Source: Neomesorhizobium albiziae
Lineage (GTDB): Bacteria > Pseudomonadota > Alphaproteobacteria > Rhizobiales > Rhizobiaceae
Assembly: GCF_900114255.1 (NCBI RefSeq)
Contig: NZ_FOSL01000004.1
Coordinates: 283,772 to 347,771 of the forward strand
DNA length: 64,000 bases
Direction: 5' to 3'
Shown here: in pieces, positions 55,374 through 63,985 of the stretch
Numbering within the stretch: the first letter of the stretch is position 1
How the letters are laid out: each line of letters begins with the position of its first letter
Made by a program: the position numbers and the translations under genes
The notes under the pieces: generated by a model
The model's database searches: none
What the model saw: the letters and a program-made list of their open reading frames with translations, nothing else
What the model was told of the DNA's origin: nothing

Positions 55374-55592
55374 TCATAGCTTGACCAGCCCGAAACAGCC
55401 GCGTGTGGCCCAAAGGGCACCTTGCACCGGCGGGTGAAGCCTGTACGCCTCGCCGCAAGCGGGGCAGGTAGCGTCACCGCTCACCCTGGCGATCCGGCCT
55501 CTATCGAGGTTGCGCTTGTCGGCCCGCGTGAGCAGGTCGGGATTGTTCCCGAACTCGTCATAGCCTAGCGAATGCTGAATAGCCTGCATCAC
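55374..55592 (-). CDS. Small zinc-ribbon-like phage protein
   Basis: 72 aa. MQAIQHSLGYDEFGNN then ATCPACGEAYRLHPP with a later Cys (GCFGLV) suggests an incomplete zinc ribbon. It is the last gene of the early operon and ends five bases from the exported protein's end. Function unknown. Confidence 0.65.
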   Translation of the reverse strand: MMQAIQHSLGYDEFGNNPDLLTRADKRNLDRGRIARVSGDATCPACGEAYRLHPPVQGALWATRGCFGLVKL

Positions 55593-55717
55593 AGCCGAAT
55601 CCTCCCGGCAACGATCGCGAATATCAACCAGACCACGCCGGCGATCACAACGGCCTCGATCGCCAGTATCGGCAACCCGAAAACAATGATGACCAGCGCC
55701 AAACCGATGTCAGTCAT
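55589..55717 (-). CDS. Very small one-span membrane protein
   Basis: 42 aa, almost entirely hydrophobic: IGLALVIIVFGLPILAIEAV then VVWLIFAIVAGRI. Probably one long or two short spans. Both ends overlap the neighbouring genes by four bases (ATGA), which supports translation. Function unknown; could act in exclusion or membrane modulation. Confidence 0.6.
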   Translation of the reverse strand: MTDIGLALVIIVFGLPILAIEAVVIAGVVWLIFAIVAGRIRL

Positions 55718-55929
55718 GGCCGCGCCGCCTTCCTGCGAACGTGGTGCGTTTCGGCGATGTCGTGATAGAGCCGGTCGCGGATCCGCCGCTCGACCACGGT
55801 CACCGCATGGCAAGGCGGATCGTCTTTTTCCGTGTGAGCGCACACGCACGAGCCGTTGGCGAACTCGCACAAAATTTGCCAAACAGGCGGCGGCATCGGT
55901 GCGCCCGTCGACAAGCGGGCGGGCTTCAC
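55714..55929 (-). CDS. Small hypothetical early phage protein (GTG or ATG start)
   Basis: 71 aa if the GTG at 55929, overlapping the previous stop (GTGA), is used; 60 aa from the ATG at 55896. WQILCEFANGSCVCAHTEKDDPP has a Cys cluster, and the end is basic (HVRRKAARP). Part of a coupled run of small early genes. Confidence 0.6.
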   Translation of the reverse strand: MKPARLSTGAPMPPPVWQILCEFANGSCVCAHTEKDDPPCHAVTVVERRIRDRLYHDIAETHHVRRKAARP

Positions 55930-56147
55930 GGCAACACCTTCACAAAGCTGTCGGCGGTTGTGTGGAACATGCCGTTTCGGTAGGTGGGATGGCGGACGGT
56001 GTAACCGATCGACGGCGGGTGCCCTTTCCTCCAATTGGCCTCGATGCATATGATTTCCCCCTCTTGCTCGCGGCCGTTCCTGTCAATGTAGGCGACAACG
56101 TCACCAAGAGCGGCGACGGGTTGTGCGGGGACTTCTGCCTTTGCCAT
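55926..56147 (-). CDS. Small beta-rich early phage protein
   Basis: 73 aa. DVVAYIDRNGREQEGEIICIE and PSIGYTVRHPTYRNGMFHTT look like an SH3-like barrel. It starts immediately after the helicase gene. Function unknown. Confidence 0.65.
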   Translation of the reverse strand: MAKAEVPAQPVAALGDVVAYIDRNGREQEGEIICIEANWRKGHPPSIGYTVRHPTYRNGMFHTTADSFVKVLP

Positions 56148-57848
56148 TTATCCCGTTCCTTCTTTTCCGGTTTGATCAGCCATGCCCCGGCCAATCCATT
56201 CGTCGCGGACGCGTAGGCCGCGATAGACAGGCGTGCCGTTGGTTTTGGCCTTGTGGAATTGTTGCGAGGTCGTGCCATCCGGCGACGGCCAAGTGCGGCG
56301 CGCCGCATCAGGCAGGCGGCGATAAAAGGTCGTGTCCTTTACCTTCACTGTGCCGGTCGCGACGCAGTACCGGTCATAAGCCATGTAGAGATCGAACGGC
56401 TTTTCCTGGTCGCTCTCGTCGCCGGTAATGTCGCACGCGCTGCGAATGAAAGAGCCGATCGGATCCTCTTCCTCGCGGTATTCCTGCGTCGCGTCGAGAA
56501 TGTCGCGCGGCGGGTGCAGGCCGCCAGAATTCAGGAAGTCGATCGCCCCTTCGACCGCCCATTTCAGGATACCGGGCGCCTCGGCGAGCAGCTTGCGCGG
56601 CAGTTCCTTGTCGACCTCGTCTTTGGGAATTTGTTCGTTCCACGGCACAAGGTGGATGCGGCGCCATATGCCGTCGTCATTGCCGACGATAACGGGCTTG
56701 TGGTTTCCCGACACAATCAGAGTGAATTGAGGGCTGAATTCGAAAAAGTCTTGATGTAGCCGACGCACCGCCAAAGCCTCGCCGCCGGTCAGGCGCTTGA
56801 TCAAGGCTTCCTTGAAGCGCACCCCGGACTCAGGTTCGGAAGCGGCGACGAGGCGCGCGCCTGGTAGCCGGGCAAGGTCGGGTGTAGCCTCGGCGCCGGA
56901 GCGGCGATCCTCGCCGGCGAAACTGTCGATCGAGAGCGTCACCGCATAGTCGGCGAAGATGCGCGCCAGCGTGTCGACAAAGGTCGATTTGCCGTTGCGG
57001 CCGATGCCGAAGAAAAACGCGATCATTTGTTCGGTATTGAGGCCGAGCAGCGCATAGCCGGTCAGCCTTTGCAGATAGTCGCGCATCGGTTTTGACGGTT
57101 GCACGCGCACGAGAAACTTTTCCCAAGCCTTCGGCCGCTGCGCATTGTCGAGATAGTCGACCGGCGCGAGCTTCGAAATCAGGTCGTCGCGGTTGTGTGG
57201 ATCAAGGCGGACGTCCCATCGATAACGAGGGTCTTGCGGGTCGCTTTCCTCATCCTCGGTTCGCGAAAAGCGCAAGGTGCCATTACCGACGTTGAAGGCG
57301 TAAAGGTCGGTATTAAGGTCGTCGACGCTCGCCGGGCGATAGGCAGCGGCCTCGGCGAGCATGTTGGTTATTTTTGACGAACCGCAGGTCGACTTCGCAT
57401 GGCGCAAACGGGTGCCTCGCTTTTCGGCGACGCGTTCCTCGGCGATCTCGGCGGCGGCGATCGCATCCGCCCAGGCCTTCCGGTCGGCAGTGTGCTTGAG
57501 CATGTCCTCGCGACTTGCGCCGCGCGCATCAAACGGCGCGACAAGCGACTCGCGGGCAATCTTGGCGGCGTCAATCTTTTCTTGATCGGCGATGCTCGGC
57601 GCGAGAATTTTTGCCTCTTCGAAAATCGCTTCGGCGGCGTTGTGAGCGAGACGCCGGACAATCGCGCCAGACTCGTCCTCTTGCCAGCGCTGCCCGTCAA
57701 AGGCGTGCCACCCGACGTGCGTCACATGGCGCACGTCATGACCCGCCCAAATCAGGAAGCGACGGGCGTTGCCAATATCGTGTTCCGGTTCGGCGGCGCA
57801 CTTGGCGATCGCCTCGCGTTCGGCGTCTGATCGGGTATGCGCTGTCAC
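56148..57848 (-). CDS. Phage SF3 helicase / P4-type primase-helicase C-terminal part
   Basis: 566 aa. The D5-type N-terminal region is followed by an SF3 helicase: Walker A GIGRNGKS at residues 281-288 and a Walker B-like segment ahead of LVAASEPESGVRFKEALIKRLTGG; sensor block FTLIVSGNHKPVI. The C-terminal winged helix includes YDRYCVATGTVKVKDTTFYRRL. It should unwind phage DNA together with the toprim primase in the same operon. Confidence 0.9.
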   Translation of the reverse strand: MTAHTRSDAEREAIAKCAAEPEHDIGNARRFLIWAGHDVRHVTHVGWHAFDGQRWQEDESGAIVRRLAHNAAEAIFEEAKILAPSIADQEKIDAAKIARESLVAPFDARGASREDMLKHTADRKAWADAIAAAEIAEERVAEKRGTRLRHAKSTCGSSKITNMLAEAAAYRPASVDDLNTDLYAFNVGNGTLRFSRTEDEESDPQDPRYRWDVRLDPHNRDDLISKLAPVDYLDNAQRPKAWEKFLVRVQPSKPMRDYLQRLTGYALLGLNTEQMIAFFFGIGRNGKSTFVDTLARIFADYAVTLSIDSFAGEDRRSGAEATPDLARLPGARLVAASEPESGVRFKEALIKRLTGGEALAVRRLHQDFFEFSPQFTLIVSGNHKPVIVGNDDGIWRRIHLVPWNEQIPKDEVDKELPRKLLAEAPGILKWAVEGAIDFLNSGGLHPPRDILDATQEYREEEDPIGSFIRSACDITGDESDQEKPFDLYMAYDRYCVATGTVKVKDTTFYRRLPDAARRTWPSPDGTTSQQFHKAKTNGTPVYRGLRVRDEWIGRGMADQTGKEGTG

Positions 57849-57854
57849 GATCCA

Positions 57855-59360
57855 TTAGACTCCGAACAAGTCGTCGACGACGCCGACGGGGTGCGGGGTC
57901 GCGTTCGCCTGCCGCTCGGCTTTCGCCTTGGTCGAGGCGTGGCGCCGGCTGACAGGCCCGGCCGTCGCGTGCTCAAGGCGTCGCGCAATGTCCGCCTGAT
58001 ATTCCGGGTCGCGCTCTATCAGGATCGCGTTGAAGCCCTCGCGATAGGCGGCCTCGCCGGTCGAGCCGGACCCGCCGAAAAGGTCGAGGATGGTGCCGCC
58101 GGGCGGGCACAGCATGCGGCAGAGCCATTGCATCAGGTCGAGCGGTTTGACGGTCGGATGGCCCGAGCCGATGCGATCATGTGCGTCGGCTTTGGCCGTG
58201 TAGAAGAACCGAGCGGCTGAGCCGCTATCGGCAAAGGTGGCGCCGCCGACGCGCCGGCCGAACATGCCGTCGGATGAGTTGCGCTCGTTGCCATAGATGC
58301 CGGCGCTGCGCGCTTCGGCTGGAAAAGCTTCCGTCGTGCCGTCAATGCCGTCATGGGTCAGGTTGGCGGGGAATCGGCCGCGCGAAGCATCGTAATCGCT
58401 GCGGTCTCGATGATCGTCGCCATAGACGGTGCCGCTAGCACGTGATCGGCTTCCGAATTTTGTATGAGCGTTCTTGCGTTCGGTCGCAGCCCGATCGGCC
58501 TCGTCGATCTCTACACGACCCGCATCGATATTGATCGCGCCGGTGCCGGTCTTAAGCACCTGGCGCGCTACGGATTTTTCCTCGATCGGCTTACGGGCGA
58601 TGACGATCGGCTCATAGGCGGGCTTGAGCGCCGTCCCCCATCCATCCCATGCTGCCGCTTGCGGCGTGGCGGGCACATAGTCGCCGGGCTGGTATTCCCG
58701 ACCATTGTTCTTTTCCCATCCCGACCGATGCTGATCGGCACCGGGGATCATGCGTTTGACCGGCTCGCCGGTGGCGTTGACGTCACCCTTTTTGCCGAAC
58801 GTCTTGTCGATCGCCTTGGCGAGATCATGGTTCTTCGGAAAGCCCGAACCGAACACCCAAAAAGCCTCGCCAAGCGACCCGAATTGCTCGAGCAACCGGA
58901 ACAAGGCGTCGGCCTGTGAGCGGGAGAGACTTTCTAGGAAGGCGACAACCCGTTCGTCGGGGTCAATCAGATTGACGATCCTGTCGCGCACTTCGAAGCC
59001 GGCGGCCTCGATCCCGAACGCCATCTTGTGCACGCATTTCGGCGCGGAAAACGCCGCCAGGTGCCCGCCGGGCTTGAGAACGCGCAACACCTTGACCCAA
59101 GTCTCGGGCCGGAATGCGATGTCGCCGCCGTCCCAATCCTTACCCATGAAGCCGGCCGATGCTCGGGAAAAGACGCCATCGCTGCCGAACTTTGCTGGCG
59201 CAGCGCCAGACTTACCGAACCGCTCGACGATCGTGTCGAAATGGTAGGGCGGATCGGTGATAACAGCTTCGACGGAATTCGGCGCCAGCCGATCGAGCAC
59301 GTCGAGGCAGTCGCCGGGATAGAGCGTCACCCGGCCGTCGAGGAAGGTGCGACTTTCCAC
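57855..59360 (-). CDS. Phage DNA adenine/cytosine-N4 methyltransferase, beta class (GTG start)
   Basis: 501 aa. The catalytic DPPY is at residues 36-39 (AVITDPPYHFDT) and the SAM-binding DLFGGSGST comes near the C-terminus, preceded by HPTVKPLDLM. This order defines the beta class. The long middle (residues 150-380) is the target recognition region. No endonuclease gene is adjacent, so it is an orphan methylase that may protect phage DNA or regulate expression. GTG start with GGAG nine bases before. Confidence 0.9.
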   Translation of the reverse strand: MESRTFLDGRVTLYPGDCLDVLDRLAPNSVEAVITDPPYHFDTIVERFGKSGAAPAKFGSDGVFSRASAGFMGKDWDGGDIAFRPETWVKVLRVLKPGGHLAAFSAPKCVHKMAFGIEAAGFEVRDRIVNLIDPDERVVAFLESLSRSQADALFRLLEQFGSLGEAFWVFGSGFPKNHDLAKAIDKTFGKKGDVNATGEPVKRMIPGADQHRSGWEKNNGREYQPGDYVPATPQAAAWDGWGTALKPAYEPIVIARKPIEEKSVARQVLKTGTGAINIDAGRVEIDEADRAATERKNAHTKFGSRSRASGTVYGDDHRDRSDYDASRGRFPANLTHDGIDGTTEAFPAEARSAGIYGNERNSSDGMFGRRVGGATFADSGSAARFFYTAKADAHDRIGSGHPTVKPLDLMQWLCRMLCPPGGTILDLFGGSGSTGEAAYREGFNAILIERDPEYQADIARRLEHATAGPVSRRHASTKAKAERQANATPHPVGVVDDLFGV

Positions 59361-59363
59361 GCC

Positions 59364-59837
59364 TTAAAGCTCCGGTATCCGAGCGATTGTGAAGGCGCGG
59401 CGGCCGCGGCCCTGGCTTGGCGAAACGGCAATGAAGCCCTTTTCGAGCAGCTTGTCATAGACGGTGTCGAGATAGGCCGGAGCGACGCCGGAGCGCGTCG
59501 TGATGTCCATCGGCGAGGGCCGCACGATGCGAATAGCGCCGGCGGCTGCGGCAAGCGCCCGAAACACCTTCAATTCACGCACCGTAAGGCCGCAGGCCGC
59601 AGCACGTTCGGCCAGTTCCCTTGTCGTTTCATGCCGCGGAAACAGCTTTTCGAAATGCTCCCGCGCGATCCTGACCTCCCCGTCGGCGCGTGACAGGTCG
59701 AGGCAATCGAACAGCGACTGCACAAGCTCACCGGGCGTCATACCGACGCGTTCGGCGGCCTTTTTCAGGGCGGCGTGCCGGGTTTCGGGTGTGCGCACGG
59801 TATAGCGGAAAACCGGCGGATTGAACAAAGCGTCCAT
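59364..59837 (-). CDS. Phage winged-helix-like protein
   Basis: 157 aa. The N-terminal FRYTVRTPETRHAALKKAAERVGMTPGEL resembles a ribbon-helix-helix or helical clamp. The C-terminus (DITTRSGVAPAYLDTVYDKLLEKGFIAVS) reads as a winged helix. Probably a transcription or replication regulator. It starts 30 bases after the GcrA-like gene. Confidence 0.68.
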   Translation of the reverse strand: MDALFNPPVFRYTVRTPETRHAALKKAAERVGMTPGELVQSLFDCLDLSRADGEVRIAREHFEKLFPRHETTRELAERAAACGLTVRELKVFRALAAAAGAIRIVRPSPMDITTRSGVAPAYLDTVYDKLLEKGFIAVSPSQGRGRRAFTIARIPEL

Positions 59838-59867
59838 TGTGAGTGAAGCCCCCTCGTTTGGGATTGA

Positions 59868-60362
59868 TCAGGCGTGAGCAAGACGCGCGTGATGCGCGCA
59901 ATAGGAGCCGTCGGCCGGCGCGCCGCAGAAGCGATGTTGATCGCGGCCAGCATGGTGCGGCGTAACAGAAAAACGGCATTCGCCGGCGGCAAGCTCGACG
60001 AGCGGCACGGAACGGGCGGTCGGCGGAAGCGGCAACAGCCGCACCCCGATCGCCGCGAATTCCTTGGTAAGCATTGCGGTGCCGGCGCGGCCCGCTGCAA
60101 ATGCCGCCGATTTCCCGATGGCAAGGGCGGGCCGCTTTGTCACCGGCCGCGCAGTTGGCTTGCCTTGCGGCTTGCGGTGCGTCGAACGTCCGACGGCGGC
60201 GCGGGTCTGCGGGGCTATGCCGTTTCGCGCGCGATGCCGGTGAGCGAGGCCAATAATCGCATTGCGTGAGCAGCCATAGCGCGAGGCGATCACGCTGGCG
60301 CTGTCTCCGGTTTCGAAAAAGGCTTTTATGATCTCTGCCTTTTGCGCTTCATTCCATGCCAT
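59868..60362 (-). CDS. gcrA: GcrA-family cell-cycle regulator homologue encoded by prophage
   Basis: 164 aa. The N-terminal helix-turn-helix starts with the characteristic Trp (MAWNEAQKAEIIKAFFETG) and continues SASVIASRYGCSRNAIIGLAHRHR, the DNA-binding domain of GcrA. The C-terminal part CRFSVTPHHAGRDQHRFCG then GSYCAHHARLAHA is the sigma-70-interacting domain with its Cys/His set. Both domains are kept. GcrA activates promoters carrying methylated GANTC in alphaproteobacteria. It overlaps the primase end by 14 bases and lies between primase and methyltransferase genes. Confidence 0.9.
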   Translation of the reverse strand: MAWNEAQKAEIIKAFFETGDSASVIASRYGCSRNAIIGLAHRHRARNGIAPQTRAAVGRSTHRKPQGKPTARPVTKRPALAIGKSAAFAAGRAGTAMLTKEFAAIGVRLLPLPPTARSVPLVELAAGECRFSVTPHHAGRDQHRFCGAPADGSYCAHHARLAHA

Positions 60363-61554
60363 CGGCCTTGATCCTTTCCATCAAAAGCGAGTTGAAATCG
60401 TGCGGCGCCGGCGCCCAATCGATGGGGCAGTCGAGGCCGGTCGGCGTTAACCGCGACTGCGCACGTAACATGGCGGCACGGGTCGCAAAGGGGTCGCTAT
60501 CGCCGTCGCCGAGCAGGTAAAGCCGCTCAATGCCGGGGTGCGGGGAAAACAGTTTCGCCGGATCCTCGTCGGGGTGCGGGTCTGGACCGGGGACGCGCAC
60601 CGGCATTTGACGATCGTCGCGACGAATGATCTTGAGAGACGGGTGCGCGACCGTGCGGGCGGCACGGCCTGCGAGGTTGCCGAGGTCGACGCTCGAATAG
60701 AGCGAACCACGGAAATTCCGCAGGATGGACCAGGACAGCACCGTTTCGACGCCCTCACCGACGCCGGCATCCGGCTCGCTGCGGATCGCGTCGCGCAGGA
60801 CAATGCGGCCGCCCTTTTTCGAGCCGCGCACTTTCTTTGCCGGCAGCTGTTCGCCGGTCGTGGGATCGAAGATTTCCGCCTTACCCTTTGGGCCGCGCGG
60901 ATTGACCCATGTCGCATGCAGGCCGAGGAAATGCCCGTCGGCAGCTACGATCGGCCACAGCATCGCCGGGCCGCGATGGATGATGCGCCATTCCTTTACG
61001 GGACGGCCGGCGGCATCGGTGCGACCAGTGTCGACATGGTGCCAATAGGGAAAGTCGGCATGCTCCCGGCAATGTGCGCCAGGCATGCGGGCAGGCAACG
61101 CGTCTAAGCTGCGGCGGGAAAGATAGACGGCAACCGCGCCGCCGTCAGGAAAAGGGATGCCGGCGCGCCAGAGATCGAAAGCGCGGCGCCGTTCCTTTTC
61201 CCTGAATGTGTTTTCCTCGGCCTGCGCTTTCGTCGAATCGACTTTCGGCGCGACGTCGGCAAGGTTGCCGGTCAGGATTTCGACCGCGCGCCGCAGGCCG
61301 CAATTCTCGACGTGCCGCACGAGCGCTATCGCGTCGCCGCCGATCGCGTCGCCGGCGCCCTGACGGCATCGCCATATGTTCTTTTTGCTGTTAACCGAAA
61401 AGCGGTCACGGCCGCCGCAACCAGGGCAAGGCCCGACCGATTCACCCGACGGATTAGCGCGGCCGGCGAAGCCGTAACGCGCGGCCACTGCAAACACATC
61501 GAAGGCGCGAGCCTTGTCGATCGTCTCTTGCGGGATGCGCTCGGCGGTATTCAT
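60349..61554 (-). CDS. Phage primase with zinc finger and toprim domain
   Basis: 401 aa from the ATG at 61554. The zinc finger (GPCPGCGGRDRFSVNSKKNIWRC in parts) is followed by a primase core and a toprim part (VGEGVETVLSW, then LGDGDSDPFA). This matches the P4/DnaG-like phage primases that supply RNA primers. The helicase lies further down the same operon, so initiation is split over two proteins. Confidence 0.88.
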   Translation of the reverse strand: MNTAERIPQETIDKARAFDVFAVAARYGFAGRANPSGESVGPCPGCGGRDRFSVNSKKNIWRCRQGAGDAIGGDAIALVRHVENCGLRRAVEILTGNLADVAPKVDSTKAQAEENTFREKERRRAFDLWRAGIPFPDGGAVAVYLSRRSLDALPARMPGAHCREHADFPYWHHVDTGRTDAAGRPVKEWRIIHRGPAMLWPIVAADGHFLGLHATWVNPRGPKGKAEIFDPTTGEQLPAKKVRGSKKGGRIVLRDAIRSEPDAGVGEGVETVLSWSILRNFRGSLYSSVDLGNLAGRAARTVAHPSLKIIRRDDRQMPVRVPGPDPHPDEDPAKLFSPHPGIERLYLLGDGDSDPFATRAAMLRAQSRLTPTGLDCPIDWAPAPHDFNSLLMERIKADGME

Positions 61555-62216
61555 GCGGCCGCCCTTTCCATTTCGGCAAGAGCGTGCGCACCCCACTGAT
61601 CGGCCATCGCGTCGGCGACGCCAGGAAAGAAGCGCGACCGCTCCTTTCCGCGATTTGGGCCGGGCGGCATCCGGTGCACGCGCGACCATGTCCTGTGTTC
61701 GTCTGTGCCCTTGGCAGGCGGGGTAAGCTTGTTGGTTGGCGTGAGGGGTGGCAGTCCGCGAAGATAAAGCCCTGTAGCCTTGAATTCGGGGTCCCCGAAC
61801 CACCAGGGTTGCACGGTTTGCGCCGGCGGCTGATAGTTTCGGATGCGCGCCCGAGCATGCTTGTGCATTACCGGATTTTCGACGGCGACTCGCTCGATCG
61901 GCGCGTTCCAACAATCGGAAAAAAGCGCAGCGCCTTCGTCCAACTCGTTCCACATTTGATCGAGGGTCTTGCCGCGGGGAGGTGCCGACAGCCAACGCAC
62001 GCCGGAATTGCAAAGGCGCGTGCATGGTGGATGCGCGACCACGAGCATGTCCCATCCATCATTAAGATGGTTTCGCACGTCGCCGATCAAATGCTTGTTG
62101 TTACCGTCCTCGGCCGGCAGCAAATCGCATGACCATGCATCGTAGCCTCGCGCCGCAAAAGCGCGGCGAACCGTGCCGGTGAATTCGCAGGCAACGAGAA
62201 TGCGGAGCGACCTCAT
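61551..62216 (-). CDS. Phage methyltransferase-like protein (C5-type features)
   Basis: 221 aa. LRILVACEFTGTVRRAFAAR followed by GYDAWSCDLLPAE is a SAM-binding start, and VAHPPCTRLCNSG resembles the Pro-Cys catalytic motif of cytosine-C5 methylases. The C-terminal target recognition part is short. This family is widespread in phages and often annotated DNA cytosine methyltransferase; activity is unproven. ATG overlaps on both sides (ATGA). Confidence 0.75.
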   Translation of the reverse strand: MRSLRILVACEFTGTVRRAFAARGYDAWSCDLLPAEDGNNKHLIGDVRNHLNDGWDMLVVAHPPCTRLCNSGVRWLSAPPRGKTLDQMWNELDEGAALFSDCWNAPIERVAVENPVMHKHARARIRNYQPPAQTVQPWWFGDPEFKATGLYLRGLPPLTPTNKLTPPAKGTDEHRTWSRVHRMPPGPNRGKERSRFFPGVADAMADQWGAHALAEMERAAA

Positions 62217-62401
62217 GCCGCCACCTGCAGGGCGAGCGCCACGAGGCCGACAGCCCAGGCGCCAAGCGCCGCGCCGGCGGCGATCGCCAGCAATAGAAAA
62301 TCGCGCACACATAACGCGCCCGGCGCGGCATATGCGCGGCGGAGAATGACGGCGATCGAGCCGAGTGCGAGGATTACGATCGTAAAGCAGCCGCCGACCA
62401 T
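62213..62401 (-). CDS. Small two-span membrane protein
   Basis: 62 aa with two hydrophobic segments (FTIVILALGSIAVIL and FLLLAIAAGAALGAWAVGL). Its stop overlaps the next start by four bases. Function unknown; early membrane proteins of this kind can act in superinfection exclusion. Confidence 0.62.
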   Translation of the reverse strand: MVGGCFTIVILALGSIAVILRRAYAAPGALCVRDFLLLAIAAGAALGAWAVGLVALALQVAA

Positions 62402-62407
62402 TGTGGG

Positions 62408-62863
62408 TTACTCGACGCGAATGCCGGCGCGCAGTTGCCACAAAGCGGCAAGCGCCTCGTCGATTTCTTTCGAGATCGCATTGCGCTCATTCGGCGACAG
62501 ATGGCCGTCGGCCATAGCCTCAAGAACGGCGGCTGATACCTCGCCAGTCTCGCGAATGAGCGATCCGACCAGCGCCGGCGTTGTCTTTCCCGTCGTGCTC
62601 TCGATCGGGGTGACGGCATAACCAAGGATCGAGGCCATCGCCGACAGGATGACGGGCGACCCGGCGGCCATGTCGGCGTCGAGCGCAACGTCGATCGGCA
62701 TGAACGCCGCGTCCTCGTGCGGCGCCTTGTATTTTGAAAGAGCCGCAGCCTCGACGCGCGTCTGACCGGCGAGCAGCGTGCCGCCGCCGGCGCGATCGAT
62801 AGAGCGGCCGGTCGCCGCTTTCAGCTTTTCGCGATCGTGGTCGGACGTCGGTCTCGTTTTCAT
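62408..62863 (-). CDS. Phage CII-like regulatory protein (PF06892 type)
   Basis: 151 aa. DREKLKAATGRSIDRAGGG, TRVEAAALSKYKAPHEDAAFMPIDVALDAD (in parts) match the CP76/CII family of regulatory proteins following cro in temperate phages. An operator (ACGG-N6-CCGT) lies 28 bases before its ATG. The name CII here refers to the Pfam family, not to lambda CII. Confidence 0.78.
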   Translation of the reverse strand: MKTRPTSDHDREKLKAATGRSIDRAGGGTLLAGQTRVEAAALSKYKAPHEDAAFMPIDVALDADMAAGSPVILSAMASILGYAVTPIESTTGKTTPALVGSLIRETGEVSAAVLEAMADGHLSPNERNAISKEIDEALAALWQLRAGIRVE

Positions 62864-62890
62864 TCAAAGCCCCCTACGGAAAATCGGTGT

Positions 62891-62904
62891 ACGGTTTTTT
62901 CCGT
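62891..62904. promoter_or_regulatory. Second repressor operator, ACGG-N6-CCGT
   Basis: ACGGTTTTTTCCGT has the same half-sites and six-base spacing as the palindrome in the cI-cro gap. A further half-site TACGGAAA lies at 62875-62882. Position in the intergenic gap 62864-62958 would let CI or Cro control the CII-like gene and the operon after it. Confidence 0.72.
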
Positions 62905-62958
62905 GACCCCCGCGCCGTCGAGCCGCATAAATCGCGGCATGAACACGACGGCGAACAT

Positions 62959-63198
62959 TCAAATTTCAACCTTGGCGCGGCTCATGCCGGCGAGCCATTC
63001 AAGCGAAGTGCCAAGCTCGACCGCTAACGCGGCGGCATCAGAAAGACTTAGCCGATGCTTTCGGTGCGCGAGAAAATCGCGTAAGCCGTCACGCTTCATT
63101 CCTGCGGCCGATTCTATGTCTGCAACTGATCTTGCGGATGCGGTCACAGCGGCCGCAAAGCGCTCTCGAATGGTTTCAATGTCGGGTTGTTTAGCCAT
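62959..63198 (-). CDS. Cro-like helix-turn-helix repressor
   Basis: 79 aa. RSVADIESAAGMKRDGLRDFL then RLSLSDAAALAVELGTSLEWLAG form the five-helix HTH of Cro/CI type. It is divergent from cI and shares the operator gap. The ATG at 63198 is used; the frame is open upstream into the operator. Confidence 0.82.
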   Translation of the reverse strand: MAKQPDIETIRERFAAAVTASARSVADIESAAGMKRDGLRDFLAHRKHRLSLSDAAALAVELGTSLEWLAGMSRAKVEI

Positions 63199-63205
63199 AG
63201 GGCGT

Positions 63206-63234
63206 ATACCATACGGAAATTTCCGTATTGTCAA
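63206..63234 (-). promoter_or_regulatory. Early leftward promoter of cro operon
   Basis: Leftward -35 TTGACA (63234-63229) is perfect. A -10 candidate TGGTAT (63211-63206) follows after 17 bases. The 18-bp palindrome lies exactly in the spacer, so repressor binding would block RNA polymerase. Confidence 0.7.
63211..63228. promoter_or_regulatory. CI/Cro operator, 18-bp perfect palindrome
   Basis: ATACGGAAATTTCCGTAT is its own reverse complement. It sits between the divergent cro-like and cI genes inside the early promoter. Its half-site ACGGA(A) recurs at 62875, 62901 and at the right end of the window. Confidence 0.85.
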
Positions 63235-63308
63235 CCGGAGGATTCCCGCTTTCGATGCGGAAAAAAACGTGTAAAATTGTGCATAAGGGGCTAGGGAAGG
63301 TTAAAACG

Positions 63309-63977
63309 ATGCTTGACAGTAACGGTCATGGCGCTCAGCGGCTTCGCGAGCGAATCGCTAGACGCCTACAGGAAACAGGAAAGAAGGCCGCCGCGGTTTC
63401 GCGCTCGGCCGGATACGGGCCAGATTTCATCCGCGATTTTTTGGCGGGTCGAAAAGGCACTATGAACGCCGAAGCGGCGGCGCGCATCGCACATGAACTT
63501 GAAACGACAGTCCCTTGGCTGCAGGGCGACGATGCCGCATTGCCGGAACCGCCGGACCCGCAAACGGCGCGAGCCCGCAGCGTTCCGGTGTTTGGCACGG
63601 CCGCGGGCAGCGAGGGCGGCGCCCTCCATATCGGCAGCGACGTCATTGAATGGCTGCCGTGCCCGCCAGGCATCGAGGGCGTGCGCGACGTCTATGCCCT
63701 CTATGTTGTCGGATCCTCTATGGAACCGCGCTTTCGTCAGGGTGACCCGGTTTTTATCGCGCCCCATCGCCCACCGCGGCCGGGCGACGACATCGTCATT
63801 CAAATCAAGTTCGACGAATCGGGCAGCGTCGAATCCTGGGTTAAGGAATTGGTATCCATACGGGACGACCAGATTGTCGTCCGTCAGCACAATCCGTCCG
63901 GTGAAATTTCTTTTGACCGTCGTCAAGTTATTGAAATGCATCGAATAGTGCCGGTTAACGAGCTATTCGGGCTGTAG
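63309..63977 (+). CDS. cI: CI-like phage repressor (S24/LexA-type)
   Basis: 222 aa from the ATG at 63309, with GGGAAGG before it. The N-terminal HTH (RLRERIARRLQETGKKAAAV, then SAGYGPDFIRDFLAGRKG) is followed by an S24 peptidase domain: catalytic Ser137 in VGSSMEPRF and Lys179, with an Ala-Gly cleavage site near residues 99-100 (GTAAGSE). These features predict RecA-stimulated self-cleavage and SOS induction. It is the only rightward gene in the immunity region. Confidence 0.92.
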   Translation: MLDSNGHGAQRLRERIARRLQETGKKAAAVSRSAGYGPDFIRDFLAGRKGTMNAEAAARIAHELETTVPWLQGDDAALPEPPDPQTARARSVPVFGTAAGSEGGALHIGSDVIEWLPCPPGIEGVRDVYALYVVGSSMEPRFRQGDPVFIAPHRPPRPGDDIVIQIKFDESGSVESWVKELVSIRDDQIVVRQHNPSGEISFDRRQVIEMHRIVPVNELFGL

Positions 63978-63985
63978 GGTTACAC

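Noticed and set aside
62408..62863. Treating the CII-like protein as a functional lambda CII
   Set aside because: It shares the Pfam-type regulatory family, not the lambda CII sequence, so the lysogeny role is not transferred.
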